64,000 bases of DNA from Limnanthes douglasii subsp. nivea (lineage: Eukaryota; Streptophyta; Magnoliopsida; Brassicales; Limnanthaceae). Position 1 is the first letter of the stretch; each line of letters starts with the position of its first letter. Of this stretch, positions 9,480 through 21,462 are shown piece by piece. The stretch lies in the NCBI GenBank assembly GCA_036936605.1, contig JAUPFV010000003.1, positions 146,414,997 through 146,478,996 on the forward strand, written 5' to 3'. Made by a program: the position numbers and the translations under genes. The notes beneath the pieces were generated by a model. That model did no database searches and was not told where the DNA came from. It was given only the letters and a program-made list of their open reading frames with translations.

Positions 9480-12400
9480 CATGAAGATGCAATGGTTATT
9501 GGAGAAGAAGTAGCTGGTATTGAAATCTGACACGTTTTGGTAGACACAAGAGGCTCTGTGAATATTTTGTTCAAGTCGACATACGATATGATGCGTGATC
9601 CTCCTCGAATCTGTCAATCATACCGTACTATAATTGGGCTTAGAAGTGTAAAAACCCAAGTGATTGGAGAATTCGAGGGTGAAGTGTGTTTGGAAAAAGG
9701 CCTTTAATAAAGAAGGTTTAAGTTTTATTAATGGTGGTGGATTTTTCGACTAGTTATAATGCTATTTTTGGGAGATCTTGACTGTCGAGGATGTATGCAG
9801 TTGTATCCACTGTTCATAAGTGTTTGAAGTATGTCATCGGAGACCTTGGGGTAGTCTGAGGTGATCAAAAGGTAGTTAGAGAATGTTATGCAACAGCTTT
9901 GCGTATCCGAGGTCCTAACAATGAAGATCGAATGACTGATTAGAAATCATAGGGGTTGACCTTGGAAGAAGAAGAAAAAATTGATGATTCAGAGGGAAAC
10001 CTCGGGTTCTTTAACAATAAGTGAAGGCATAGAAGAGTATTATTTTCCTAATGGAAAAAAATCATCGAATAAGGACATTACTTCATAAACTTTGCGTCAA
10101 CAATTGTTGAAATTTTTGTTTGCTAATTGGATGTTTTTGCTTGGAAAACAAAGGTTGTAGTAGTGTTCCATCTAATGTGATATGTCATAGCTTGGCAATA
10201 AATCCGAGGATCAAACCATTTATTCAAAAAAAGACGTGTCTTTTCTGTTGAAAAATAAGAGGCTATTGTTGTAGAAGTGGATCGTCTGTCTAAGTTCGGA
10301 CATATTAGGGAGGCACATTATCTTTTATGGACCACAAACCCTGTGTTGGTGAAAAAAGAAGAATGGAAACTGGAGAATGTGTGTTGCCTTAATAGATTTG
10401 AATCGAGCCCGTTCTAAAGATCTATTTCATGTTTCTCGAATAGATCAGTTGGTTGATTATACTTTAGGAAATAAAATTTTATCTATTACAGATGCTTTTG
10501 CAGGGTATAACCAGATTCAATGGATGCAAAAGACCAAGAAAGCACTACATATATTGAGTCTTACATTGCTATATGGTTATGCCCTTTGGGTTGAAGAATG
10601 CTAGAGCAACATATCAAAGGTTGATGAATAAAGCTTTTACTTCTCAAATTGGGAGAAATATTGAGGTATATATTGATGATATGGTAGGTAAAAGTTGAGC
10701 TGATGAGAGGCACTTAGAGTATTTAAAGGAAATTTTTTAAAATTTAACGACATTTGGTTAAACCTAAATCCTGAGAAATATGCATTTGGAGTTCGATTAG
10801 GGAAGTTCTTTGGGGTATATAATTAGTGAAAAGGGGATATAGGCTGATCCAAAGCAGTTAAATGTTTTGGTCTCGATGACATCACCTCGATTTATCTCGA
10901 GGTTTTCTGACAAGTGTTTCCCAAGTGTTTCAAAGACCCAAAGAATTTGACTGGACAACAAGTTGTGAAGCAGCATTTTCGAGGATTAAGGAACTTTTGC
11001 TATCACTAGAAATTATGTCCAAACCTCGAATTGAAGAGCAGTTCTTTTTGTACATAGCAGTATCAAATTTTGTTGTGAGTGTTATTTTAATAAGTGAAGA
11101 TAAGGGAATTCTGAAGTTAGTTTACTATGTTAATAAAAGTTTGTTTGAAGCTGAGAAAAGGTATTTGAGACTTAAAAAATTAGCTTTAGCTTTAGTGGTG
11201 GCTGCAAGGAAAATGCGCCCTTATTTTCAAGCTCATACTATTGAGGTTCAAACTTCTTTTCCACTAAAAAAATGTGTTGCAATGCCCAGACATTTCTGGA
11301 AGGATGACTAAGTGGTTAGTAGAGTTGGGAGATTTTGATATCACTTTTGCTCCTCGAACGGTTATTAAGGCTCAAGTAGATCAGATGATGAGACATATAA
11401 AGAGGTCTAGCCAAAAAAAATGATAAGGGTGGTTCGAACCGATGGTAGTTCTAGTATTTTAGGATCTAGGGCAAGAGTGCAATTGATTTCTCCTTCTAAG
11501 GAGGCAATGTATCAAGCTATTAAATTTAGTTTTCATGCATCGAATAATGAGGCTGAATATAAAGCTGCATTGGTTGGTTTAAGGGTTGCAAATATATGTG
11601 GGGCAACCATAGTTCAATTCGAAACAGATTCCCAGTTACTGGCAAATCATATGGCATGTGTTTTTGAAGCTAAGATGGATCATTTAATTTTGGATATTCG
11701 CGAGCTTTAGAATTTAACTCTTCTTTTTGATAAAGTGATTGTAGAGCATATTAGTTGAGGAGATAACAATTGCTGATTCTTTGGTAAAAATTTCTTATAC
11801 AGAAGAATATCCTTGGATATTAGTACAGGAGAGTCCCTCCATTCTAACACGATTAGAGCAATGTAAATATGTTGATGAGGTATTTATCACTCCAGATATA
11901 ATTGGAAGTGATTGGAGGTCTGATATTCTTAATTGTTTACTAAACGGATTGTTGCCTCAATATCCGCAGCTGGCTAAAAAGTTAAGATATAAAGCTCATG
12001 GCTATGTTGTGTTGGATGTAGTATTGTACAAGAAATCTTTGAGCAGACCATTGCTACATTTTTTGGGAAAACAAAAGTCTCAAGAGATTTTGTCTGAGTT
12101 GCATGATGGTGAGGGTTCAACACATTGTGGTTTCAAGTCTTTGACACGTCGAGTTTTGTTGTAGGTTATTATTGGCCTTCACTTATGTATGATGCTAAAG
12201 TTCTAGTTCAACGTTGTGATACTTGTCAGCGTTTTTCCCATTCTATTCATAAACCAGTAGTACCACTTATGTTTATTTCCGAAGCCATCCCTTTTGATAG
12301 GTGGGGAATAGATTTGGTAGGACCATTGTTTATGGATTCTAGTGGACGTCAAATGATCATTGTGGCTGTGGGTTACTTTTTGAAGTGGGCAGAAGCTGAA

Positions 12401-13143
12401 CCATTATCTGGAACAAAGGGAAATGATGTTATTAAGTTCATTGTGAACAATATTTATTGCCACTTTGGAGTGCCGCAAAAAATCACTACCGATAACCGTC
12501 CTTAATTCAATTACAAATAAATGACTTTTTTTGCGCTTCGAATGGAATAACACATTGTTTTTCTACACATTTTCATCCTCAAGAAAATGGTCAAGTAGAA
12601 GTTAGTAATAGATCTACTTTGGAAGGTTTGAAGAATAATTTAACAAGTATTGTAGGGGAATGGCCTAATTATTTGCAATAGGTGTTGTGGGCTTATCGTA
12701 CGACCCCTAAAGAAGCTACTCAGGAAACACTTTTTGCCTTGGTATGTGGGATGGATGTTGTTAGTCCTACATAATCTACTTTACCTTCTTATAGAGTACT
12801 CAATATTTTGGAGAGGTGAACGAAAATGCAAGAAGAACAGAGCTAGATTTGATCGAGGAGAAAAGAGTTAGAGCTCATTTGAATATGACTAATTATCAAA
12901 TTTTTATGAGAAGTCGATATAATTCGAAGGTGAGAAGAAAGGATTTTAAAATGGGTGATAAAGTCTTAAGGAGTATATTCATTCATACAAAGCATAAACG
13001 ATTTGGAAAGATGGCCAAAAATTGGGAAGGTCCTTATACAGTGATGGAGAGGATAAAGCCGAGCACGTATCGCCTTTGTGATGGGTAAGGGAAAATGCTT
13101 CAACATCCTTGGAATATAGAACACCTGAAGTTGTATTGGGACT
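9480..13143 (+). pseudogene. pol: Tat-1 pol (protease, RT, dual RNase H, integrase), decayed
   Basis: Domains in order: an aspartic protease relic near 9535-9600 (VLVDTRGSVNILF, where the usual D-T-G is disrupted); RT at about 10240-10900 with the catalytic YIDD at 10669-10680; the RT-linked RNase H at 10925-11311 (AEKRYLRLKKLALALVVAAR); a second RNase H at 11420-11710 (ASNNEAEYKAALVGLRVA, ETDSQLL), diagnostic of the Tat lineage; integrase at 11990-12790 with the HHCC region (HCGF...CDTCQR), GIDLVGP, TTDN and a glutamate in HPQENGQVEV; and a GPY/F-type C-terminal module at 12816-13088 (NWEGPYTVMERIKPSTYRL). Several frames and stops separate these parts, so no polyprotein can be made. Confidence 0.85.
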
Positions 13144-13406
13144 GAGTTTTTTGTTTTGAATCTATTTTGAATAAATTGACACACTCTGTTCTACCTTGTT
13201 GACCCATAAATGTTTTAATTAGGTGTTATGTAAATATTTGAATCTATTAATAAAAAATATTTTTTGGCCAATGGTTGTTTTAAATACTAGTATTCAAATA
13301 ATTTTGGTAACTAGTCAAAGACTGATCATCTTTGAAGTTGTTGACCAAGAGTAATTATTCTAAAGTTTTATACCTTTATTATCAACACTTTTCGAAGAAA
13401 CAACTA

Positions 13407-13660
13407 TATTCGATGTGTTATATTCTTTAAATGAAATGTATATGTTCGAGGTGCTACATTCTCGAAACGCACTATACATATTCAAGGTTCTACATTCTCT
13501 AAACACCCTGTACATATTCGAGGTGCTACATTTTCTAAACGCACTGTAAATATTAGATGTTTTACATTTTCTAAACGCACAATGTATATTCGAGGTGTTT
13601 ACATTATTTAAACACATTAATTATTATTCGAAGTGCTACATTCTTTAAAGGTACTTTTTA
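13407..13660. repeat. 36-bp tandem repeat, seven copies
   Basis: Units based on TATTCGAGGTGCTACATT, then TCTAAACGCAC, start at 13407, 13443, 13479, 13515, 13551, 13587 and 13625: an exact 36-bp period except for the last, at 38. Copies differ at several positions. It lies between pol and the antisense ORF of Tat-1. Because 36 is a multiple of three, the minus strand reads as a 12-residue peptide repeat, open for about 85 codons (13360-13617); I regard this as a by-product of the period. Confidence 0.9.
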
Positions 13661-13884
13661 AGGTAATATTATTATTTGATGTACTAATGACTTCGTTTTT
13701 TAAAAATTATAAGTTTTTATGATAAGGCAAATGAATATAGAGAAATGAGAAGTACTAATTCATATAATATAAATCTGACCTTGCAAAAAGATATTATGAA
13801 TTCTAAACAACTAAGAATTCATTAGAAACAAGTCATCATACAACATCGAGTGACTTGAACAAAAAGGAAGAAAACAACAGATTA

Positions 13885-16790
13885 TTTGTCTTCAGAATTC
13901 TCTTATGGAGAATCTTCTTTATCAGTTTCACTTTCTTATGATTCCGTCTCTTCGGAGGAGTCAGTGAGGACAAGATTAAAGGTTTCATGTTCGGTTTTCT
14001 AGAGAGATTAAATCTCGAAAGCTATGTGGATTTGCTTTGGAAAATACCGCGTGAATTTCACGAAGCAAATTAATTGATTTATGCTCATCGACATTTGCTA
14101 TAGCAGCCAATGTGTCTTTCCCAGACTCGGTTTTGGCGGCCTCCATAGCAATTTCTTTTTATTTCCCAAGAGCAGTTTTGAGATTATCCATATCACTTCT
14201 CAACTTCTTCTTCTCTTCTTCACTCTTCTTTAAATATTATTGAAGAATATAATACTTTTGTTGCTCCTCAGATAATACATTCACGTGTTTGTTCTTAAGA
14301 TTTTATATCTTAGCCTCATGAGAAGTCTTGAGTTCCTCTATTTTTTTATCATGTATGAAGTGAGGATGACGTTTAAGTTGGATGGCTCCCTGTATATATT
14401 GTACTCTGTCAACTTGGAATACTTGAAATTGATGCTGGAGTTGTCGACCAAATATTTCTCTTATTCTTTTCTCTGCAGCGGTATCATTTTTATACCAGCT
14501 CATTTCCTTGGCCATATTTTCTAAATGGATTCAAGAAGAATTTACCTCTATGCATAATAATTTGACTACTGTTTCGAGGTTGGCAAAAGGTTTCAGAGAA
14601 AGTAAGACTTCTTCGAATGGCTCTTGCATAGGGATCAACCTTTCATTGTTGTAAGGCATGATAGCATACGAGGAAGCCAAGTGAGCATCTGAAGAAGACA
14701 AGAGTTCATGCAAGAGAGGAGCAGTAACTTGATGGCTAATTTGTCGAAGTCGTTCATGGATTTCTTGAACCTTTGGATCCATATCATTGTAGAGAGACTG
14801 AAGCTCTTCTTCACTAGCAGGACATCAAAAAAAGAAGTTATCCTCTCCTTGGTGATCTTCAGCTACCATTCTTCTTTGGTTGTCATCAGTTTTAGTTCCT
14901 TCTTGATTATCATTTGTTGTAATCCCTCCTCGATGATCTTCTGTTTTAGTGTTTTCAGTTTAGATTGGAGGAAGTTTAGAGCCAGTTTCTTCAGATGGCT
15001 TCTTTGGTACCTTAGTAGGATAAGTTTTCGAACTACTCTTTTTCTTCTTTGGGACAACAGTTTTCTTTCTCTTCGAGAATGGTTCAACCTTGATTCCTTG
15101 GTCAATCCTAAGAAGGCTGGTGTCAGTTGTCTTTCTCTTTGCCTTCTTCTAAGGGCTTACATTTTCTAAAGGGCTAGTACCAGATATACTAGCTATTCTT
15201 TTCTTTTTCTCTTTATTTTTTGCTCAAAGATGGCTATCAGATATGTTTCTCACTGGAATAGTTACCTTACCATCAAACGCTACCAGTCTCTTCACCAAAT
15301 TTGGATTTTGTAGCTCCATTAAGTTTTTGGAGAGGTCAGTACCCATGGTAATCCTCCACAAGTGGCTATTGATAAAGTTAATGGGCAGAAAATCTGAGTG
15401 GAACCCATTGCCCCGCTATTTTTCTTCCCAGGTGCTAGCTTCACAAAAATGTCCTTCGCATCCTTCTTGCGACCTTTTTATATCTTCAAAGTTCCTAAGA
15501 ACAATAGACATATAAATATAAAATTAAACATAACGAACACAACGAAAGAAAAAGTAAAAACAAAGTAGAAGGGATCATTATCAAGGGTTATGTAGTAGAA
15601 GGGCAATATCGTTCTCCCAAACTCCAGATATGAAGACAAATTTTTGTTTCCAAAAAATTTCAGCTTCAAGCAGGTCATTGATTATATTAAGATTATTATC
15701 GAGGGTTAGGTAGTAGAAAGACAATACTAGTCCCTTCGAAAGTTTGGTTAGGACGATGAAATCTTTAATGGAGAGAGGAATTTGGTTTAGTTTGGAAGCC
15801 ATGATCACTAATAGAAGTCTGAACCATTGATTGGGTGATACTTGCGTAGGAAAAAGGTCCATGAGTTCGAAGTACTCCACTATCATCGGATCTAATGGGA
15901 ACCGAAGACCCCAGTTGATGATCTCAGGGTAGACCACAAATTCATATTTGCTATAGTCAAGTGGAGTTTCCGCCTCTTTTGGCAGTCAAAGTGTAATATT
16001 ATTCGTTATTCCCCATTATTTTTTCAGAAGACAAGCTTAAGCCTTATTATAGTAGATGTAAGGCACATTTTTTAGCTCCGTGATATATTCGGGGAGAAGT
16101 GGCTTTAGGTTTACACTCACCGAGGTAGTAACATCCTCAGGAAGATCAATTGGAGCCTTCTTTTTCTTTTCTTTTTTCCCTGGTTCTCTTATTTTAGAGG
16201 CAGTTTCCTCAGTAGCAGCTTCTAGATCTTTTAAGACATCATTTTCAGTATCAACCTTGATGTTCGATTGAGTTATTTTTTAATCAACTTCTTCGTCAGA
16301 AGCCTCATCTATAAGTCGACGTGGATTTGAAGTTGAGGTTAGTTTCTCTTGTTCATTATTTTAGGGATTTTGTTGTGACTCTGTGATATTCTCAATAATT
16401 TATCTCAAGAGAGGAGAAGATGGGTAAGGGTTGTTTGTAGCATTTTGTGAAGTGTTTACCTCCTCGAAATCTCTCATAGCTATAAACGTTTTTTTGGCAG
16501 GATGGATTTAGAGGATGTGAATTTTTAGCTGGACATGAGGAGTTCCTTTGCATAGTTGTCGAGCCAGATTATAGCTGATAAGAGATGGAGTTTCTTCTGA
16601 TCTTCTTGAAGTAGATAAGCTTCGAGTTACTTTGTGATTTTTTCAAGGAGATGCAGTTGTGGAACCAGTAGGAGGTAGAGAGGAAGTTCGAGATGTTGAT
16701 TGCAAATGATTTATTAATAAAGGCTGTTGAGATTCTAGGGTGGATGAACTATGAAACACATGAGAGCTTTGATTCAGATCGAAATAATCG
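13885..16790 (-). pseudogene. Tat-1 antisense ORF (putative gypsy-type transposon domain), decayed
   Basis: This is read opposite to pol, between integrase and the 3' LTR. The best preserved part (15581-15937) contains NWGLRFPLDPMIVEYFELMD and KFVFISGVWEND. It matches the Tat-2 antisense ORF (NWGLRFPLDPEIVKYFHLIK; FIFISGTWENG) and the plant family annotated as a putative gypsy-type transposon domain. An intron-like gap follows, with acceptor TTGTTCTTAG at about 15490-15500. Further segments form charged coiled coils (14303-14782 and around 14100-14250), and the C-terminal end near 13890-13970 is acidic. Stops and frame changes make it non-functional. Its role in Tat elements is unknown. Confidence 0.75.
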
Positions 16791-17475
16791 TAAGCACCAA
16801 AAACTTGTTTATCAGGATTTGGGGAAATTGGTTTCTAGGTTTTATGGTTTTTGAGCGTTTTTTCATATACTAAGTTAAAGATTGGCTGGAAAGTATTAGT
16901 TTTCCGGTGAAGGTAGCCAATTTATTGGTTACTCAAGGAACGGTAGCAAGAGATTCTCTCAAGTTAAGGGAATTTTCTCTCTCTAGAAATTTTGTGAGAG
17001 GTAAATAATGAAAGGTTATTTATAGAACAGTTTGGGAGAGAGAAAATAGTGTGAGAGAAGTTGAAGAGGTGAAACGTTTGTGTGTAAAGGGGATAGTATG
17101 ACGTCTGTTAAAAGTCAGACCTAAGGGCAGGTCTAGTTAATAGAGCATAATGACTTATTGCACGTGTACCACACCATACTAAACGTTTATAACCGTTATG
17201 AAGAAGCGAGCTCATACTTCTACATACAAATTTGTTCGAGCGGATCAGCTTTGAACTAAATTCAAAGTAAATGCCTATACATATGCATTCGAAGCGAATG
17301 ACTTAATATACTTTTGAAGTGAATGCACGCATAAATGTATCCGAAGAGGATAAGAATGAAGTTAAGTAGTTTTGAAGTGATTTACATTTGAAGCAGATTG
17401 AACATGGTAATGAGTTTTTCCTGTTAGTTATGATTTTTGAAGTGATAACTAGCTCTTATTTATTGTCTTTCATAA
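16791..17475. other. Tat-1 non-coding tail before the 3' LTR
   Basis: No coding sequence. It should hold the upstream region of the antisense ORF. Short degenerate TTTGAAGTGAT/TTCGAAGCGAAT blocks recur between about 17285 and 17450. Confidence 0.5.
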
Positions 17476-17491
17476 GAAATATGGGGGCTAC
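17476..17491 (+). other. Polypurine tract of Tat-1
   Basis: GAAATATGGGGGCTAC sits directly before the LTR start TGATAAGG. The GGCTAC|TGAT junction is identical to that of Tat-2 on its coding strand. Confidence 0.75.
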
Positions 17492-17676
17492 TGATAAGGA
17501 TATATAATGATGAGGGCTTAAATGTAATGAAATAAAAGTCTTATATGATCAATTGTAAAGATATATATGACAAATTTTAGATTGTTTGTAAATATTGGAG
17601 GCTAAAGTGGAATTAAACCATTTATGTAACCAATTCTGTTATTACTAAGTCTTTACACCTATAAATAAAGGCTGAG
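17492..17676 (+). repeat. Tat-1 3' LTR, left part
   Basis: It starts TGATAAGGATATATAATGAT after the polypurine tract and is cut at 17676 by element A. It continues at 26769, where CTGAG is the duplicated target. The rejoined LTR is about 294 bp. Confidence 0.75.
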
Positions 17677-18043
17677 TGGTAGCGTCAAGCTACGAGATGG
17701 AACATGCGGCGGAAAATACAGAGAAAGAAAGACGAAAAAACATAAAGATAGATAGGCTCCAACCCTAGGTTAGAGAGTATAAGAGACTAAGAGAAAATTC
17801 TCAATTTTTATGCATCAAAGTCTAACCTAAAAGTAGGGTTTGAGGCGCTTTAAATAAGAATCTCCCAAATTCCTAATACAAAATATGGAAACAAAAGTAA
17901 ACGCAATAAAATAATATCCTATTAAATCTGTATTTAATCAGATTTAATTTTCTATCTTAAATAAATCTTTTAAAGTATAAAAAATAAAATAAAATAAAAC
18001 TAAAACATTTAAATAGATTTTTGGAGGCTTTCCGCCTACATCA
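17677..18043 (-). repeat. Element A 3' LTR
   Basis: 367 bp, TGGTAGCG...CTACATCA, paired with 26404-26768. The adjoining internal sequence TCCTTCCCCGGTTGGGAAG reads as a purine-rich polypurine tract on the minus strand. Confidence 0.9.
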
Positions 18044-18400
18044 TCCTTCCCCGGTTGGGAAGAATTTGACCTCGAATCCTTCCCCGGATGGGAAAAATTT
18101 GACCTCGAATTCAAAATGTTGGAATATCGAATATTTGAAAAATTGTACCAGTGAGAGCGATATCATCAACATTGTAACCGTGCCTAAACGGTGAGCAACA
18201 ATGATAGTAGTTCTGTTTACCATCATTATTTCTAATGTCACTCTCTTTACCATCATTATTTCTAATGTCATGTGTGAAATTCTAGAGTTTTTAATGAAGC
18301 AGATAGCATCGTAGAGTTGTACATTTGGATTTGATAAAGAACTTAGACAAGTTTCACTACAAAATTCGTAGCTGGACCTTTTGTCGTTCTGTTGATCCAA
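18044..18400 (-). pseudogene. Captured ABCB-type transporter fragment (element A)
   Basis: Residues 61-75 of the minus-strand frame read VNRTTIIVAHRLGTV. This matches the stretch just after the Walker B/D-loop in ABC subfamily B transporters (usual form NRTTIVVAHRLSTV), which contains the H-loop histidine. A 30-bp local duplication repeats TLEIMMV. Only this short piece of the roughly 1250-residue transporter is present. The frame then runs into the polypurine tract. It is a relic inside a retrotransposon, not a gene. Confidence 0.6.
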
Positions 18401-18660
18401 ATTAGTTTCGTAAGCAAAGAAACAATCTTTGGTAAACTCATAGTAAGAATCCCGACAAATAGAGTATACAAATTAGCCGTGCATAATCCTTGTCCTTGTT
18501 TGGCAACACAAAACGAATCTCTGTCCTCGCCAGCCTTCCCATGAGCCCACCGCATGTTACGGATATTCATTTTTGATAGACCACCTTCAATGCAATATCT
18601 TTCAGCCTCTATTTGAAATTTTGCTTCTTTATTAATATGCAAGTGATTACATGTTACTTT
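18401..18660 (-). pseudogene. Captured POL-like PP2C phosphatase fragment (element A)
   Basis: The minus-strand frame at 18343-18642 contains [11 protein letters not shown] (18520-18552). This matches the RWARGKAGEDR signature at the start of the catalytic domain of POLTERGEIST-like PP2C phosphatases. LFVGI further on resembles the WLFVGIYDGF block, but the metal-binding aspartate region is lost. About 65 residues of recognisable or adjacent sequence remain of a protein of several hundred. The upstream part (18660-18950) is protein-like but unassigned. Confidence 0.55.
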
Positions 18661-18949
18661 CTCTGATAATTTTTCTCCACTGCTTTGGAAGATGCCCTTT
18701 GCGGCTGAAAGGATTCTAGCTCCATCCTCCAGTAGCTTATCAGAGTACCATTCTAATAAAAACTCTCCAGTAGCACCATAAAGAACTATTCCACTTGGTT
18801 GTCATATTTCAGATAGTTTCCTAGTGGTGATTCTTACTGTTTCTTCAGCCGATTCAGACAATTCTGTCTAGGATTGACCGTACGAACTACTGAATCGAAC
18901 GCAGAATGATCGTACTATAGTTTGCGCTAATCTCATCAAATTCTTCCGT

Positions 18950-19053
18950 GCCTCATATTTGCAAAGGTGAGTCCAGTACTGAGCTGGGTGTACCTAGCAC
19001 TCAAGGAACCCATGTGCATACTCACACATGTCTCCATACTTACAAGTCCCTTT
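18950..19053 (-). pseudogene. Captured plant tandem CCCH zinc-finger fragment (element A)
   Basis: It follows HSP70-like residues without a break and reads [15 protein letters not shown], then a stop and HPAQYWTHLC. This matches the first finger and linker of plant RR-type tandem CCCH proteins (usual form [25 protein letters not shown]). The second finger is lost. The in-frame fusion with HSP70 cannot be an ordinary host gene and points to joining of cDNA fragments. Confidence 0.65.
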
Positions 19054-19314
19054 CTTGAATTCTTGAACAAAGTGGTTAACCATTATGTTGTCAAAATCGT
19101 CACCACCAAGGTGAGTGTCTCCAATAGTAGCCTTCACCTTAAAAATACCCTCAATTGCAAATTGATTCTCTTCATCCTTGTAAACAACAGTGATCATAGG
19201 CTTCTCAGCAGGACCAAAAGTAATTCTGAATGGCCATATTTTCATGTTGCTCACAACTAAGTATTCACTAATTCTATGGTGGATCAAGCTCTTTGAATCA
19301 AATACAGTGTTGCG
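19054..19314 (-). pseudogene. Captured HSP70 fragments (element A)
   Basis: Two non-adjacent parts of the HSP70 nucleotide-binding domain are joined in frame. The first has [13 protein letters not shown] and [18 protein letters not shown], matching the region near residues 60-120 of HSP70. The second has [19 protein letters not shown], matching the phosphate-binding GDTHLGGEDFDN near residue 230. About 100 residues between them are missing. It ends in [10 protein letters not shown], then passes into the CCCH fragment. An ORF of 142 codons spans these pieces (18994-19422). Not a functional chaperone. Confidence 0.85.
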
Positions 19315-19454
19315 TGAGTTCATGTCATCCTGGGGATAGGTTTTATGAGAATGAAAGCTTCGACTAGCGCATATCATGTGTTTTATAGGATTCTCCTTCA
19401 TTATTATATCCATTCCTTGCAATATATCAGAAGGAACTGAGAATAGATTCCCAC

Positions 19455-19889
19455 AGTTGAAGCTAATGGAGAGAGAGATGAGTTTTTAAACCTTAAAAAT
19501 TTTGTTACTATCATTATCTCACACATTGTAATATTTATACAAGTTTTGGACTGTTATGAATGTAACAGATTCTTGTTACATCTGTTACATTTTGTTACGC
19601 ATTTAGTTAGCCTAAGGTAGTGGGTTTTATATATGTACAGATCCACTAGTCTTATTAAAAGTCTTCTTGGGCTGAGACCATGGTTTATGTGTCGACCCGG
19701 TCCAACTAAGGGTCCGACACATTAACCCTCTGTTACCTAATAACCTGTCCACGACTTCATCACTTCTCAAACCCTAATCCAGTATCTTCTCCTGCGACCA
19801 TTGTCTCTGTTACACCTTCTTCTGTCTCAAACTCTTCCATGCTCCTCTTCTTCTCAGCCATTGTTTTAACCCTCTTGATTTCTTTAACT
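19455..19889 (-). repeat. Copia-2 3' LTR
   Basis: 435 bp starting AGTTGAAGCTAATGG and ending TTTAACT on the plus strand. The adjacent TCCCCCCTC at 19890-19898 is the polypurine tract read from the minus strand. Confidence 0.9.
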
Positions 19890-19896
19890 TCCCCCC

Positions 19897-21141
19897 TCAA
19901 ACGGAGGGAGGAACACTGAGGCCGAGTTTGTCATGGAGGAAGAGAAATCGATGTTGGGACAAAGGTTTTGTCAACAAATCTGCTACCTGATCATGAGTAG
20001 GCACATACCTGGTATTACGTAATTCCTGAACCACTTGATCGCGAATAAAATGGAGGTCAAGTTCAACATGCTTAGTCCTTTCATGAAAGACAGGGTTCGA
20101 CGCCAGCGAGCTAGCACCCAGATTGTCACACCAGACCATCGGAGAGCGACACAAAGGAAAGTTGATTTCTTGAAGGACAGAACGCAACCAAATAAGCTCA
20201 GACGACAGGTTCACCAGAGACATGTATTCAGACTCGGTACTGGACCTGGAAACCACACCTTGCTTTTTCGAAGACCAGAAGATGAGAGAATCACCAAAAA
20301 AGATGCAATACCCTCCAACAGAACGTCGATCATCAACACACGCTTCCCAATCAGCATCACTGAAGCCTGTGAGCTGATGAGCATCACTGGGCTTAATGTG
20401 AAGTCCCAGTGTCGTCGTCCCAGATAAGTATCGCAAAACTTTTCTCACATATTGTAAATGTACACTTGTAAGACATTGCTGAAACTTACTCAACTTGTTG
20501 ACAGCAAAAGCAATGTCTGGACGAGTATGTAATAGATACTGCAGAGAACCTAATATGCTTTTGTACCTTGTAGGAGACAAAAGAGGTTCACCATCATGCT
20601 TGGACAAAGAGGAGTTGACTCGCATAGGAGTAGTGCAGAGATTTGCAGTGGGCATCCCTTCTTTGATCAGTAAGTCCTTTATGTAACGAGTTTGAGTCAA
20701 ATAAAGTCCAGAGTCATCTCGGTATGCTTCAATAACCAAAAATAACTTGAGAGGCCCCATGTCATTTAGAGAAAATGTAGAATTTAACTTCTTAATAAAA
20801 TGAGTCAAATAGGAAGAATTGTTACCAGTCACAATAATGTCGTCAACATAAACTAACAGAATAACAAAAACTCTTTTAGTATGTAGAAAAAACATAGAAC
20901 AGTCTGCTTGTGAATTCTTGAATCCCCACAAAAGTAAGGTATCCTTGAGTTTGGAATACCAAGTCCTGGGAGCCTGCTTAAGACCATATAATGCCTTGTG
21001 TAGTTTGCATACATGATTAAGATGATTAGAATCACCAAAACCTTCAGGCTCAACCATATAGACTTGTTCTTTTAGAACACCATTTAGAAAGGCATTATTT
21101 ATGTCTAACTGCCTTATAACCCAATCCCTGGACACAACCAA
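19897..21141 (-). pseudogene. pol: Copia-2 reverse transcriptase and RNase H
   Basis: A 414-codon open frame. RT parts include LDINNAFLNG, LHKALYGLKQAPRTWY and the catalytic LVYVDDIIVTG. A connection region follows, then RNase H with FSDADWEACVDDRRSVGGYC, SRSSTESEYMSL, WCDNLGASSLA and KHVELDLHF, ending in VADLLTKPLS, the classic copia C-terminus. The RT N-terminus lies in a separate frame at 21191-21439 (WVQAMQCEYDALMANHNWSL, FVAKGFHQQPGVDF). At least one stop or frameshift separates them, so the polyprotein is broken although this domain is well kept. The texture is close to the Ale/Retrofit type; lineage tentative. Confidence 0.9.
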
Positions 21142-21462
21142 GGTCTAAACAAGTCGAATAGTAGATGCTTTTATAACAGGACTAAACGTATCAGTCAAAA
21201 TCAACACCAGGTTGTTGATGAAAGCCTTTGGCAACAAACATGGCTTTGAAACGTTGAACACCTCCTTCTGAGTTATATTTCAACTTGTAGACCCCCTTAC
21301 ACCCTACCGAACTCATGTTTCTGGTGTAAGGAACTAAGGACCAATTATGATTTGCCATTAAGGCATCATACTCACATTGCATTGCCTGTACCCAGTTAGG
21401 ATCTTTAGCAGCCTCAGTAAATTTAACAGGTTCCTTCACAGTGACTATAGGTGCAATGGTAA

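Noticed and set aside
7555..13143. Integrated pararetrovirus (caulimovirid)
   Set aside because: Integrase and dual RNase H are present and no movement-protein or coat-type region is seen, which fits a Tat-lineage LTR retrotransposon.
13407..13660. CRISPR-like regular 36-bp spacing
   Set aside because: There are no unique spacers between repeats; the units are contiguous, and the genome is a plant.
20035..20427. 130-codon plus-strand frame
   Set aside because: It lies entirely opposite the Copia-2 RNase H coding sequence and is its antisense shadow.
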